A DNA stretch of 64,000 nt from Aidingimonas lacisalsi (GTDB lineage Bacteria > Pseudomonadota > Gammaproteobacteria > Pseudomonadales > Halomonadaceae). A program made the translations under genes and the position numbers. A model generated the notes under the pieces. That model searched no databases. It had not been told where the DNA came from and worked only from the letters and a program-made list of their open reading frames with translations. Of the stretch, positions 53,756 to 63,180 are shown piece by piece. Every line of letters starts with the position of its first letter. Position 1 is the first letter of the stretch. The DNA is taken from positions 310,001 to 374,000 of the forward strand of contig NZ_VRYH01000002.1 in the NCBI RefSeq assembly GCF_008079445.1, read 5' to 3'.

Positions 53756-54157
53756 TTAGACGATTGCTGCGACACCGGCCTTGGCGATTTGAACGTCCTG
53801 GTCGGGCTTGACGCCGGAGACACCGACACTACCGGCTACCTGACCGTCGACGAGAACCGGTACGCCGCCGGATAACAGGGCTTGCATCGGTGCGGTCACG
53901 AAAGCCGTGCGACCATTGTTGATCATCTCTTCGAAGACCTGGGTCTCCTTGCGCCCAATGGCGGCATTGCGCGCTTTTTCGCCGGCGACGCCTGCGCTGA
54001 ATGGAGCGGCACCGTCAAGACGCCGTAAACCGAGTAGATAGCCACCATCGTCGGCGACGGCAATGGTGACGTTCCAACTGTTGGCTGTGGCTTCTTGCTG
54101 AGCCGCATCCAGGATGGCGTTGACGTCGTCGAGGGTGAGCATGGGTTTGGTCTGCAT
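53756..54157 (-). CDS. glcG: GlcG/HbpS-family (DUF336) heme-binding-like protein
   Basis: 133 residues. LTLDDVNAILDAAQQEA, the repeated hydrophobic strand VTIAVADDGGYLLGLRRLDGA in pieces and the glycine-rich GGVPVLVDGQVAGSVGVSG in pieces are the GlcG/HbpS pattern. GlcG genes sit in glycolate operons; related proteins bind heme or act on corrinoids, but GlcG's function is not settled. It is the last gene of glcDEFG, 32 bp after glcF. ATG 54157 follows AGGAGACACC. Confidence 0.9.
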   Translation of the reverse strand: MQTKPMLTLDDVNAILDAAQQEATANSWNVTIAVADDGGYLLGLRRLDGAAPFSAGVAGEKARNAAIGRKETQVFEEMINNGRTAFVTAPMQALLSGGVPVLVDGQVAGSVGVSGVKPDQDVQIAKAGVAAIV

Positions 54158-54189
54158 GGGTGTCTCCTTGGTCAGTGTCAAATGACGAG

Positions 54190-55443
54190 CTATGGGCGAT
54201 GAGCGCCTTGTGGTGCGAGTGATTGGTCGACAATTTCGATCCAATGCCTGACGGGGGTGCGATCGGCCCCGGCAAGATGGGTCTGACAGCCGATATTGGC
54301 CGTGACGATCACCTCCGGGTCGCCGGCTTCCAGCGCATCCAGTTTATTGTCCCGCAGTTGTGTGGCCAGCTCTGGTTGGGTGATCGAATAGGTTCCTGCC
54401 GAACCACAGCAGAGATGCGGATCCTGAACCGGTGTCAGCGAGAAGCCGAGTTGTCCGAGAACACCTTCCACGGCACCGTTGAGTTTCTGGGCATGTTGCA
54501 GGGTACAGGGACAGTGAAACGCCAGGCGTTTGTGTTCCTTGACGGTCAATGCATCGAGCGATTCATTGCGCAGGACTTCGGCAAGATCCTTGGCGAGTTC
54601 GCTGACCCGCTGCGCTTTCTCCGAGTATTGCGGATCATCGGCCAGCATGTCGCCGTACTCCTTGACGAAGGCGCCGCAGCCGCTGGCGGTCTGAACGATC
54701 GCCTCGGCACCGGCTTCGATATGTGGCCACCAGGCGTCGATATTGGCGCGCATGCGCTCACGGCCCGCTTCCAGGGCATTGAGATGGAAGTCGATGGCGC
54801 CACAGCACCCGGCTTCGCTCACTGGTGTCAGGCCAATGCCAAGACGGTCGAGCACACGCGCAGTCGCTGCATTGGTATTGGGTGACAGGCCAGGCTGGAC
54901 ACAGCCTTCGAGGATCAGCATCTGACGCTCGTGACGTTGGTGGTCCGGTCGGGTGCCGGCATCGAGCGGGGCCGGTGGCATCTTGTCCTTGAGCATACCG
55001 GGCACCAGCGGTTTGAACGTCAGGCCGAGCCTGAGCAGCGCCTGAAAGCGCTGGGGATCGACCAACGCTTTGCGCAGCCCGTAGCGAAACGCGCGCTCGG
55101 AGGCCTTGCGAGGAACCCGGCGCTCGATTTCCGCGCGGCCGATGTCGAGTAGTTTGTGATATTCGACGCCGGACGGGCAGGTGGTCTCACAGTTGCGGCA
55201 AGTCAGACAGCGATCCAGATGCAAGCGCGTCTCTTCGGTGATCCGGTCGTCATCGTCGCGGCTTTCCAAGAGTTCCTTCATCAGGTAGATGCGGCCACGT
55301 GGGCCGTCGCGCTCATCACCCAGCAACTGGTAGGTCGGGCAGGTGGCGTTGCAAAACCCGCAGTGCACGCAGGAGCGCAGCACCCGATCGGCTTCGCGTA
55401 TGTGCGGTTTTTTCAGGTCTTCTTCAGAAAAATGCGTCTGCAT
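54190..55443 (-). CDS. glcF: Glycolate oxidase iron-sulfur subunit
   Basis: 417 residues. Two ferredoxin-like clusters are clear: CVHCGFCNATCP near residue 22 and CLTCRNCETTCP near residue 74. Two CCG domains follow (GCCGAIDFHLN; HLCCGSAGTYSI), which bind a further cluster in related enzymes. It passes electrons from GlcD/GlcE to the membrane quinone pool. GGAGG lies inside the glcE stop region, so the two are coupled. Length and order match E. coli GlcF. Confidence 0.96.
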   Translation of the reverse strand: MQTHFSEEDLKKPHIREADRVLRSCVHCGFCNATCPTYQLLGDERDGPRGRIYLMKELLESRDDDDRITEETRLHLDRCLTCRNCETTCPSGVEYHKLLDIGRAEIERRVPRKASERAFRYGLRKALVDPQRFQALLRLGLTFKPLVPGMLKDKMPPAPLDAGTRPDHQRHERQMLILEGCVQPGLSPNTNAATARVLDRLGIGLTPVSEAGCCGAIDFHLNALEAGRERMRANIDAWWPHIEAGAEAIVQTASGCGAFVKEYGDMLADDPQYSEKAQRVSELAKDLAEVLRNESLDALTVKEHKRLAFHCPCTLQHAQKLNGAVEGVLGQLGFSLTPVQDPHLCCGSAGTYSITQPELATQLRDNKLDALEAGDPEVIVTANIGCQTHLAGADRTPVRHWIEIVDQSLAPQGAHRP

Positions 55444-55444
55444 G

Positions 55445-56521
55445 TCAGACCTCCGCGTAGAGTCGGCCAGGATTGAAAATGCCATTGGGATCGAGCGTCG
55501 CCTTCAAGTGGCGATGATATTTGGCAACGGTGGGCGCTAATGGCATGAAGGGGTCGCAATCTCCCGGCGTATAACACGTTGCGTGGCCGCCGGCACTGGA
55601 GGCAGCGTTGCGCAGGGTGTCGGTAGCGAGTCGGGTTCGTAACCAGCGCTGGGCACCGCCCCAGTCGTAAATCACCGCGGTGTCGTCACCATTTTCCAGT
55701 TCGAGAGCTGGCGTATTGTTGGGCAGTGACAATCGCCAGAGCGGGCGGTCGTCTGCACTGGAAAAGAACGCCAGGCGATGTTCCCGCAGATCCGTCCAGA
55801 ACGTGTTGTCGAGCGTATCGCCTCCCAGACGTTCCCGGGCGGCGGCGACCGAGTTGGCTCCCCCTTCAAGGCGAAGATGCAGGCTGCCATCGTGATAGGT
55901 GGCGGCGGTGATCGGCAATGGCTGACGCCCCCAGTCGGCGAGCCGTTCCAGGGCCGATGTCAAAGGTATCGCCAAGCTCAGGCTATGAACAGCGGTCGGT
56001 TTGGGCAGGACCTTGAGCGACACCTCGGTCAGTACACCTAGCGTTCCCTGGGCGCCGGCCATTAGCCGCGACAGGTCATATCCAGCGACGTTCTTGATCA
56101 CTTCGCCCCCGAAACGCAGGTGCTTGCCGTCATGCGTGATCACGCGCGAGCCCAGCACGAAATCCCTCACGCTGCCGGCCCAGGGGCGGCGAGGACCGGA
56201 CAGGCCTGTCGCAATCATGCCGCCGACCGTGGCAGCGTTGCCGAAATGGGGTGGTTCAAAGGCCAGCATCTGTCCTTCGGCGTCGAGGGCCGCCTCAAGC
56301 TCAGTCACCGGTGTGCCGGTGCGTACCGAGACGATCAACTCAACCGGGTCGTAATGGCTGATACCGCGGTGCTCGCGGATGGATAGCGGGTGACCTTGCA
56401 CCGGTCGGCCATAGAACGCTTTGGTATCACCACCGACGATTTTCAGTGGCGTCTTGTCCATATCGGCTTGGCGAACCTGCTCGCAAAGCGCCTCGGCCAT
56501 GTCTTGATCATGTTGTGCCAT
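55445..56521 (-). CDS. glcE: Glycolate oxidase FAD-binding subunit
   Basis: 358 residues. PCMH-type FAD domain: LKIVGGDTKAFYG, FEPPHFGNAATVGGMIATG in pieces and KNVAGYDLSRLMAGAQGTLGVLTE in pieces, with the N-terminal and Gly-rich FAD contacts. It resembles GlcD but lacks most of its C-terminal cap, as is normal for GlcE. ATG 56521 is preferred because AAGAG stands 6 bases upstream; ATG 56527 is the alternative. It follows glcD by 9 bp or less. Confidence 0.95.
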   Translation of the reverse strand: MAQHDQDMAEALCEQVRQADMDKTPLKIVGGDTKAFYGRPVQGHPLSIREHRGISHYDPVELIVSVRTGTPVTELEAALDAEGQMLAFEPPHFGNAATVGGMIATGLSGPRRPWAGSVRDFVLGSRVITHDGKHLRFGGEVIKNVAGYDLSRLMAGAQGTLGVLTEVSLKVLPKPTAVHSLSLAIPLTSALERLADWGRQPLPITAATYHDGSLHLRLEGGANSVAAARERLGGDTLDNTFWTDLREHRLAFFSSADDRPLWRLSLPNNTPALELENGDDTAVIYDWGGAQRWLRTRLATDTLRNAASSAGGHATCYTPGDCDPFMPLAPTVAKYHRHLKATLDPNGIFNPGRLYAEV

Positions 56522-56530
56522 GGTCATCTC

Positions 56531-58030
56531 TTAGAAACGTGGCAAATCTGGGTGCGGCAATTCGTTGTTATGCACGTGCATGGCGCCGAACTCAGCACAG
56601 CGCTGCAACGTGGGAATATTCTTGCCCGGGTTGAGTAGGCGGCGTTCATCGAAGGCCGCCTTGACGGCATGGAAGACCGTGATCTCGTCAGGCTGGAACT
56701 GTGTGCACATCTGGTTGATTTTTTCCCGGCCGACACCGTGCTCGCCGGTGATACTACCGCCAGCCTCCACGCACAATTCGAGAATCTTGCCACCAACCTC
56801 TTCAGCCAGTTCCAGCTCGCCAGGTTGATTGGCATCGAACAGAACCAGCGGATGCATGTTGCCATCGCCGGCATGAAAGACATTGGCGACAGGCAAGCCT
56901 GATTCTTTCGAGAGCGCTGCAATGCCATTGAGCACTCGCGGTAGCTCTCGACGGGGTATCGTGCCGTCCATGCAATAGTAGTCGGGCGACATGCGGCCGA
57001 CGGCGGGAAAGGCGTTCTTGCGCCCGGCCCAGAAGCGGGCACGTTCAGCGTCGTCGCGGGCGAGGCTGATATCGATGGCACCGGCTGTCTCCAGTATCCG
57101 GCGCACCGTGTCGCAGTCATCGTCCACATCCGCTTCGACGCCGTCCAATTCGCACAGCAGGATCGCTTCGGCCTCGACCGGATAGCCGGCATGTACGAAG
57201 TCCTCGGCAGCCTGGATGGCGAGTTTGTCCATCATCTCCAGTCCTCCGGGGATAATGCCCGCGGCGATGATGTCGCCGACCGCTTTGCCGGCTTTCTCGA
57301 CATCGTCGAAGCTAGCCATCAGAACCTTGGCATTCTCGGGGTTGGGCAACAGTTTGACGGTCACTTCGGTGACGATCCCCAGCATTCCTTCGGAACCGGT
57401 GAACAGGGCCAGCAGATCGAAGCCGGGAGAATCTAAAGCATCCGAGCCGAGCGTCATGCGCTCGCCTTCGATAGTGATCACCTCGATCTTCAGTATATTG
57501 TGAACGGTCAAACCGTACTTGAGGCAGTGCACACCACCGGCGTTTTCAGCCACGTTGCCGCCGATCGAGCACGCGATCTGCGAGGAAGGGTCGGGCGCGT
57601 AATAAAGTCCATAGGGTGCAGCGGCTTCGGAAATGGCCAGGTTGCGCACACCGGGTTGTACGCGGGCGATTCGTGCCTCCGGGTCGATCTCGAGAATCTG
57701 CTTGAAGCGTGACATGACCAGCAATACCCCTTGCTCCAGGGGGAGCGCTCCGCCGGACAGGCCGGTGCCGGCGCCGCGTGTGACCACCGGCACGCCCATG
57801 TCGTGGCAAGTGCGCATGAGCCGTTCGACCTGGTCCAGGGTGTCCGGCAGTGCCACCAGCATGGGCAGGACGCGATAGGCAGACAGTCCATCGCACTCGA
57901 AAGGGCGGAGGTCTTCTTCGCGATGCAGTAACGTCAGGCCCTGCACGGCCTCTTGCAGCCGAGTCAGAACCTGTTGTTTATCATTGGCGGGCAACTCACC
58001 GTCGAGTCGCTCGTCATACAGGATGTTCAT
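56531..58030 (-). CDS. glcD: Glycolate oxidase catalytic FAD subunit
   Basis: 499 residues, the same size as E. coli GlcD. PCMH domain: VTRGAGTGLSGGALPLEQG in pieces and PSSQIACSIGGNVAENAGG in pieces. The catalytic C-terminal cap has HAGDGNMHPLVLFD, with the active-site His residues, and GSITGEHGVGREK. It oxidises glycolate to glyoxylate (and D-lactate more weakly). It is the first gene of glcDEFG and is read away from glcC; a GntR-type operator stands about 106 bp upstream. Confidence 0.97.
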   Translation of the reverse strand: MNILYDERLDGELPANDKQQVLTRLQEAVQGLTLLHREEDLRPFECDGLSAYRVLPMLVALPDTLDQVERLMRTCHDMGVPVVTRGAGTGLSGGALPLEQGVLLVMSRFKQILEIDPEARIARVQPGVRNLAISEAAAPYGLYYAPDPSSQIACSIGGNVAENAGGVHCLKYGLTVHNILKIEVITIEGERMTLGSDALDSPGFDLLALFTGSEGMLGIVTEVTVKLLPNPENAKVLMASFDDVEKAGKAVGDIIAAGIIPGGLEMMDKLAIQAAEDFVHAGYPVEAEAILLCELDGVEADVDDDCDTVRRILETAGAIDISLARDDAERARFWAGRKNAFPAVGRMSPDYYCMDGTIPRRELPRVLNGIAALSKESGLPVANVFHAGDGNMHPLVLFDANQPGELELAEEVGGKILELCVEAGGSITGEHGVGREKINQMCTQFQPDEITVFHAVKAAFDERRLLNPGKNIPTLQRCAEFGAMHVHNNELPHPDLPRF

Positions 58031-58135
58031 GGCACCCCCATCAAGTCGTTAGGCCGTTTCTTGCGTCGTACTCCGGTTGGCCTTTGCATGCCCAATGTGT
58101 GAATTTCCAAGGCCATTGTCCAGCCTTTGGTGTAC

Positions 58136-58146
58136 TGGTAAGACCA
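58136..58146. promoter_or_regulatory. Probable GlcC operator upstream of glcD
   Basis: TGGTAAGACCA is a perfect TGGT-N3-ACCA dyad in the 230-bp glcD-glcC gap. FadR-subfamily GntR proteins such as PdhR, LldR and GlcC use operators of this form. A matching dyad precedes the permease at 60949-60959. Control by GlcC is inferred. Confidence 0.75.
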
Positions 58147-58260
58147 CTATTTGGATTGTATGATGGAAAACATTTCCAATTTACAGGTTCCACGGAAGAT
58201 TGACAGCCCCTGGTGCTGTACGGGGCAGATTCCGTTTTTCGGCAGGTAAGGAGTGTCGGG

Positions 58261-59037
58261 ATGTCATCGTCGTCTCAGGAAATTGGTGTGTCGTCACGCA
58301 CGCCTGATGCGGTAGCCGCCAAGTTGGAACAATTGATTCTCGACGGTGTGTTCCGGCCCGGCCAATTGCTTCCGTCCGAGCGACGGTTGTGCGATCGGTT
58401 AGGCGTATCGCGGTCGTCACTCCGAGAAGGTCTGCGCGCCCTGCGCAGCAAGGGCATCATCGAAACGCGCCAGGGGCGTGGATCCGTGGTCGCCCAATTA
58501 TTGCCCGGTCGAGATGACAGTCCGCTGATGTATCTGTTCCGGGATCACCCCCGCACGCTTTACGATCTACTGGAAGTGCGTTCGCTGCTGGAAGGCGAAT
58601 CCGCGCGTCTGGCTGCTGAACGCGGGACACCGGCAGATAAAGTCGTGATACGCCGGCGTTACGAGGCGATGCACGACTATGTGCAATCGACGTGCGACGT
58701 GGATGTCGAGCATTTGGCTCGCCTTGATCACAGTTTCCATTTGGCCATCTGCCAAGCGTCTCACAATCCTGTACTGGTACATACGCTGCAGAGCCTGACC
58801 GACTTGTTGCTGAGTTCCGTATTCGCTTCGGTGAAGAATCTGTACCACCGGCCGGGGCCACGGGAGCAGATCAATCATCAGCACGAAGCGATTTATCTGG
58901 CGGTATCGGAAAGTCATCCCGAGCGGGCACGACGAGCGGCCCTGGATCATCTTGCCAGTATCGGTGACAACCTGCGTGATATCGAAGCGGAAAACGAGCG
59001 TCTTGAACGCTCGTCAATGCGGCTCGAGGAGTGGTAG
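58261..59037 (+). CDS. glcC: Glycolate-responsive GntR-family regulator
   Basis: 258 residues of the FadR subfamily. The winged helix is clear: AVAAKLEQLILDGVFRPGQLLPSERRL in pieces, DRLGVSRSSLREGLRAL, GIIETRQGRGSVV. The all-helical FCD effector domain follows, with the conserved Asp and His of LDHSFHLAICQASHN and HQHEAIYLAV. In E. coli GlcC activates glc genes in response to glycolate. It is divergent from glcD and convergent with the permease. ATG 58261 follows AAGGAG. Confidence 0.93.
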   Translation: MSSSSQEIGVSSRTPDAVAAKLEQLILDGVFRPGQLLPSERRLCDRLGVSRSSLREGLRALRSKGIIETRQGRGSVVAQLLPGRDDSPLMYLFRDHPRTLYDLLEVRSLLEGESARLAAERGTPADKVVIRRRYEAMHDYVQSTCDVDVEHLARLDHSFHLAICQASHNPVLVHTLQSLTDLLLSSVFASVKNLYHRPGPREQINHQHEAIYLAVSESHPERARRAALDHLASIGDNLRDIEAENERLERSSMRLEEW

Positions 59038-59041
59038 TGGA

Positions 59042-59069
59042 CGACGCCCCGATATGAACAGGGGCGTCG
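59042..59069. terminator. Hairpin between convergent glcC and permease
   Basis: A perfect 9-bp stem, CGACGCCCC (59042-59050) with GGGGCGTCG (59061-59069), has a 10-base loop and begins 4 bases after the glcC stop. There is no T run on either side. It is probably a bidirectional terminator. Confidence 0.6.
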
Positions 59070-59088
59070 GTGGGGGCACACGCTCACC

Positions 59089-60786
59089 CTAGCTGCCCAG
59101 CAAGGGGTCGCCTATACCGATGAGGTAGATGGCGATCAGCCCGATCATGCCACTGGCAATCAGGTAATAGAGCGTCGGCAGGATGGTTCGACGGATCGTC
59201 GTACCTTCACGGCCCAGCAAGCCGACCGTCGCCGATGCTGCGACCACGTTGTGGATCGCAATCATGTTACCGGCAGCCGCACCTACCGCTTGCAGTGCGA
59301 CCATCATCGCCGTGGATACACCCAATTGCTGTGCCACATTGAACTGGAAGTCCGACAGCATGAGGTTGGAGACGGTGTTCGAGCCGGCGATGAAAGCACC
59401 GATCGCGCCAATGGCCGGAGAGAACAACGGATAGATATCGCCCACGCCATCGGCAACCAGCCGAGCCATGGCAACCGGCATGGAGACCAGGTCGGCATCA
59501 TTGACACCGGAATTGATCAGGATCCGGACCATGGGCACAGTGAAGATCAGCACGAAGCCAGCGCCGAGCAGCGTCTTGCTGGACTCCGAGATGGCGGACG
59601 TGAGCCTGGCCGGTGTCATGCGATGCAAGAAGAAAGTCACGGCCACCACCATCAACATGATACCGCCGGGGAGATACAGCGGCTGCAGACTACCGCTCAC
59701 ATCCCCTTCACCCAGGATATTGTTCCAGGCGAGGCTGAAGGAGGTGAGAGCCTCCTGTACGGGTGGGATGGTGCGTGAGGCCACGAGGAAAAGAGCCAGC
59801 AGGACATAGGGCGCCCAGCCGCGAAAGACTGACATCGGGGCCCGGTCGGTCACTTCGTCGACCTTGATCTGCAGGTTGCCGATCCAGTCGTCCGGCCAGG
59901 AACCCGAATCGGGAAAATCCCAGGTATCCTTGGGCAGCAGGAACCCTTTGCGAGCGGCGGGCACGACGATGGCCAGACCGATCATGGCGCCGATCATGGC
60001 CGGAAATTCCGGCCCCAGGAACACGCCGACCAGCATGTAAGGAATCACGAAGGCAAGGCCGGTGAAAATCGCAAACGGTGCGATCGACAAACCTTCCGTC
60101 CACGAACGGTTGGCGCCGAAGAAGCGCACCATCATGGTGACCAGGATCAACGGCATCAGGACACCGACGATGCCATGGGTAACCGCTACCTCACTGGTGA
60201 TCAGTTGGAAGAAGGTTTCCCAGTTAGAGCCGTTGGCTTCGAGTGTCTCGGTGATACCGGAGCGATCGAGGCCACTGCTCACACCGACGACAATGGGCGT
60301 GCCGACGGCACCGAATGACACCGGCGTGGATTGCAGCATCATGCCCACCATGACGGCAGCCAGGGCCGGGAAACCCAGCGCGACCATCAGCGGTGCCGCC
60401 ACGGCAGCCGGCGTGCCGAAGCCTGATGCCCCTTCGATGAAGCAGCCGAATAACCAGGCAACGATCAGTGCTTGAACCCGCCTGTCGGGACTGATGCCGG
60501 AGAACCCGTTGCGAATGGCAGCAATGCCCCCGGAGTGTTTCAAGGTGTTAAGCAGCAGGATGGCACCGAAGATGATCCACAACAGCGAGGCTGTCTGAAT
60601 CAAGCCTTGGAAGGTCGACGCCAGAATACGATTGAAGGGGATGTTCCAGGCAAGCAACCCGATCAATGCCGTAACGATGAAAACGATGGGCATGGCGATC
60701 TTGGCGGGGATACGGAACCCGATGAGCAAGATTCCAGCCAGTAAGAGCGGCACGAAGGCCAGCAGCCCGAGTAGCGTTTCGTTCAT
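59089..60786 (-). CDS. Lactate/glycolate permease (LctP/GlcA family)
   Basis: 565 residues with about 12 or more membrane segments. [19 protein letters not shown] in pieces, [17 protein letters not shown] and [17 protein letters not shown] are signatures of the L-lactate permease family, which includes the glycolate transporter GlcA. Next to glcC and glcDEFG, glycolate (or lactate) uptake is the likely role. ATG 60786 is preferred over TTG 60807, with GAGGA about 10 bases upstream. An 11-bp dyad like that at glcD lies about 165 bp upstream. Confidence 0.93.
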   Translation of the reverse strand: MNETLLGLLAFVPLLLAGILLIGFRIPAKIAMPIVFIVTALIGLLAWNIPFNRILASTFQGLIQTASLLWIIFGAILLLNTLKHSGGIAAIRNGFSGISPDRRVQALIVAWLFGCFIEGASGFGTPAAVAAPLMVALGFPALAAVMVGMMLQSTPVSFGAVGTPIVVGVSSGLDRSGITETLEANGSNWETFFQLITSEVAVTHGIVGVLMPLILVTMMVRFFGANRSWTEGLSIAPFAIFTGLAFVIPYMLVGVFLGPEFPAMIGAMIGLAIVVPAARKGFLLPKDTWDFPDSGSWPDDWIGNLQIKVDEVTDRAPMSVFRGWAPYVLLALFLVASRTIPPVQEALTSFSLAWNNILGEGDVSGSLQPLYLPGGIMLMVVAVTFFLHRMTPARLTSAISESSKTLLGAGFVLIFTVPMVRILINSGVNDADLVSMPVAMARLVADGVGDIYPLFSPAIGAIGAFIAGSNTVSNLMLSDFQFNVAQQLGVSTAMMVALQAVGAAAGNMIAIHNVVAASATVGLLGREGTTIRRTILPTLYYLIASGMIGLIAIYLIGIGDPLLGS

Positions 60787-61184
60787 GAAGGCGGTGTCCT
60801 CTTGCAATGAAGTGCCTGTTGTTGGGCGATGTATTTATGTTCGCGAATCGCAGTGGCCCCTCCCGCTTGTGGCTTAGGCAGAGGTGTCACTGACGCGAGT
60901 AGCAGCAAGATAATCGTCAACGAACCCGTTTGACCATACCTGGAGAATTGGTATTACCAGTTATGTGTTATGCATCGCTAATTAATAAACTTTTGATTTT
61001 CTGGTATTAACGTCAAATTCTGGTTGTCCGATCGGCGCATTTTCCGTCGTTGAGTTACGACTAATGGACAACACTTGGATCGGCGATGACTGGGCGCTGA
61101 CCCTGTGTTTCGGGCAAACTGGTGTGAGTCGTTCCGGGTATCGAGGCGATGGTAAGCTATCAGCATTCCGTGGGAGGACAGACC
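60787..61184. other. Divergent intergenic region, permease / GST
   Basis: 398 bp with no gene I can support. It is AT-rich around 60955-61020. It holds the TGGT-N3-ACCA dyad at 60949-60959 and a partial repeat of it, TGGTATTA, at 61002-61009. GTGGGAGGA precedes the GST start. Confidence 0.6.
60949..60959. promoter_or_regulatory. Probable GlcC operator upstream of the permease
   Basis: TGGTATTACCA is a perfect TGGT-N3-ACCA dyad flanked by AAT and GTT, matching the FadR-subfamily GntR consensus and the site ahead of glcD. It lies about 163 bp upstream of the permease start. Binding by GlcC is inferred from the shared form. Confidence 0.72.
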
Positions 61185-61895
61185 ATGACACGAGAACTTT
61201 ACGACTTATGCGGTATCGATGAAGGCCTGCGTTTCTCGCCGTATTGCTGGCGGGTCAAGTATGCCCTCGCTCATAAAGGGCTGGAGGTTCAGACACATCC
61301 GTGGCACTTCACCGACAAGGAGGCCATCGAGTTCTCCGGCCAGGGCAAGGTGCCGGTGCTGGTGGATGGCGAGTCGGTTGTCAGTGACAGTTATGACATC
61401 TTTCGTTATCTCGACCGGACCTATCCCGATTCGCCGCTGCTGGGAGACGCTGCATCCGAAGCGCGTGCTCGCTTCTTCAAGTTCTACGCTGAACGGAGCC
61501 TGGCGCCGGGCATATTGCGAACCATCATCATGGACCTTCTCAATGCCATCCATTCCAAGGATCGGGAGTATTTTCGCGAGACCCGCGAGAAAGCCTTCGG
61601 ACGTACTCTCGAAGAGCTGCACTCCCCCAGCCAGGGATTGAGTCTCCTGGACAAGGCCCTGGAGCCCCTGCGCGGCCGCCTGGAAGAGAGCGACTTCCTG
61701 GATGGCGATGCACCGGCGGCGGCCGACTACCTGGTGTTCTCCCCTTTCATGTGGGCGCGGGTCGTTTCCACGGCCGACCTGGTATCGAACGCCGACCCGG
61801 TATATGGCTGGATGGAACGCATGCTGGATCTATATGGCGGCCTGGGGCGCAATGCCACGCGGGTCGTCGATATCGAAGGGGCCTATGATGGATGA
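61185..61895 (+). CDS. Glutathione S-transferase family protein
   Basis: 236 residues. The thioredoxin-like N-terminus has LRFSPYCWRVKYALAHKGLE in pieces, where SPYCWR replaces the usual active-site Ser/Cys/Tyr region, and GKVPVLVDGESVVSDSYDI in pieces, with the cis-Pro and the glutathione-binding Glu/Asp-Ser. The C-terminal helical domain follows from about 95. The layout resembles LigE/etherase-like GSTs. It is a single gene, divergent from the permease. ATG 61185 with GGGAGGA upstream is preferred over GTG/ATG codons before it. The substrate is unknown. Confidence 0.88.
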   Translation: MTRELYDLCGIDEGLRFSPYCWRVKYALAHKGLEVQTHPWHFTDKEAIEFSGQGKVPVLVDGESVVSDSYDIFRYLDRTYPDSPLLGDAASEARARFFKFYAERSLAPGILRTIIMDLLNAIHSKDREYFRETREKAFGRTLEELHSPSQGLSLLDKALEPLRGRLEESDFLDGDAPAAADYLVFSPFMWARVVSTADLVSNADPVYGWMERMLDLYGGLGRNATRVVDIEGAYDG

Positions 61896-61918
61896 AGGAA
61901 GTACCTTGCCACCTTGCT

Positions 61919-62072
61919 TTACGCATATCTCGTGAGACTCATGCCGGCCTGTTGCCACAGCGTCAGTTCGAGTCGTTCCAGTAAGCCTTCCAGCCTCGCC
62001 TGAGGTTGGGGGCAGGGCTTGCGTCTTGTAACAAGCATTCAGTAATGGGCGAGCCGCGTTGCTGAGTTCCAT
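61919..62072 (-). pseudogene. Small ORF with an apparent +1 frameshift
   Basis: ATG 62072 has a strong GGGAGGA site and begins MELSNAARPLLNAC, but this frame soon degrades into sequence overlapping the GST gene. One base over, the frame from about 61996 to the TAA at 61919-61921 gives RLEGLLERLELTLWQQAGM in pieces, an amphipathic helix ending LTRYA. Joined across one extra base in the run TCAGGCGAGGCTGG, the two give a plausible protein of about 51 residues. It could be a broken gene, a sequencing error, or chance. I do not recognise the family. Confidence 0.45.
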
Positions 62073-62156
62073 GACTTCCTCCCGGGAGCACGATCGTTGC
62101 TATTTTCGCGAAGATAGCATGCGACTGAAACGTGTGAATCCCCCTGAGAGGGCGTC

Positions 62157-63083
62157 CTAGCAAGAGAGGCGAGTCCAGAGGGCATCTGTCAGTAAGGCGT
62201 GATGCCTCCGGAATTCCGAGATGAAATCATGGGTCAGACGAGATAGTGGCTGATCGCGTGGTGTCAGTAACGCAAACTCTTCGCCGAGATCGGGTTGGAA
62301 GGGGCGTAATGCCAAGCTCGATTCGCCGAAGGCAGTGGCACTGATCGGGTCGAGCACCGCGATACCGAGCCCCCTGCTGACCATCCGAGTTGCCTGAAGA
62401 GCCAGGGAAACCTCAAGGCGTCGACGCGGCTTGACTTCGGAACTCTCTAACAAGTGATCCAATGCGATTCGCAGTGGATCCCTGGGTTCGAAGCAGATCA
62501 GCGTTTCATCGGCTAGGTCATCGATCTGAATGCAGTTTCGCGAAGCCAGTGAGTGGCCAGGTGGTAACGCGCACACGCTGTTCAGTTGATAGGTTTCAGC
62601 CACCACGCGGTCATCGTTGTCTGCAACGATCGCAAACCCCAGATCACATCGCTGGGTCATGACGTCTTCAACGACCTGCTGCGAGCGGAAAGTGGTCAAT
62701 TCGATACGAGCATCGGGATGGGCTGGAGCGAAACTCGCGAGCACATCGGGGAGAAATGTCATGCCCAGTAGTGGCATCGCACTGATACGCAAGCCTCCTA
62801 CCTCACGTTCTCGAATCCGACGTGCGGTATCACGTAGATGCTCCATTCCGCTCCAGACCTGGGCGACTTCACGATAAAAGATGCGTGCTTCCGGTGTCGG
62901 GACGAGTCGCCCTCTCACCCGTTCGAAGAGAGTAAAACCGATATCGTGCTCGAGCTGTTTCAGCAGCCGTGTTACGCCCGGTTGGGCAATCAGCATACGT
63001 TCGGCTGCGGCCGAAACGGTACCACTCTCCATGACATGCTTGAATGCTTCGACCTGGCGATCGCGTAGGTAGGGTAAGGCCAT
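62157..63083 (-). CDS. LysR-family regulator (OccR/NocR-like)
   Basis: 308 residues. LRDRQVEAFKHVMESGTVSAAAERM in pieces and QPGVTRLLKQLEHDIGFTLFERVRGRL in pieces form a winged helix of the type found in opine and amino-acid catabolism regulators. The effector domain has RISAMPLLGMTFLPDVLASF in pieces and CDLGFAIVADNDD. It is divergent from an FAD amino-acid oxidoreductase-like gene across 97 bp, so it probably controls it. Confidence 0.9.
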   Translation of the reverse strand: MALPYLRDRQVEAFKHVMESGTVSAAAERMLIAQPGVTRLLKQLEHDIGFTLFERVRGRLVPTPEARIFYREVAQVWSGMEHLRDTARRIREREVGGLRISAMPLLGMTFLPDVLASFAPAHPDARIELTTFRSQQVVEDVMTQRCDLGFAIVADNDDRVVAETYQLNSVCALPPGHSLASRNCIQIDDLADETLICFEPRDPLRIALDHLLESSEVKPRRRLEVSLALQATRMVSRGLGIAVLDPISATAFGESSLALRPFQPDLGEEFALLTPRDQPLSRLTHDFISEFRRHHALLTDALWTRLSC

Positions 63084-63180
63084 AATAAAAAGCTATAGGT
63101 TGCCCATCGATTGGTATTGGATCGTATACCTATCGCCCGACTATCGTCGAGTTATCGACTATGTAGGAGAGAAGCGAGCT

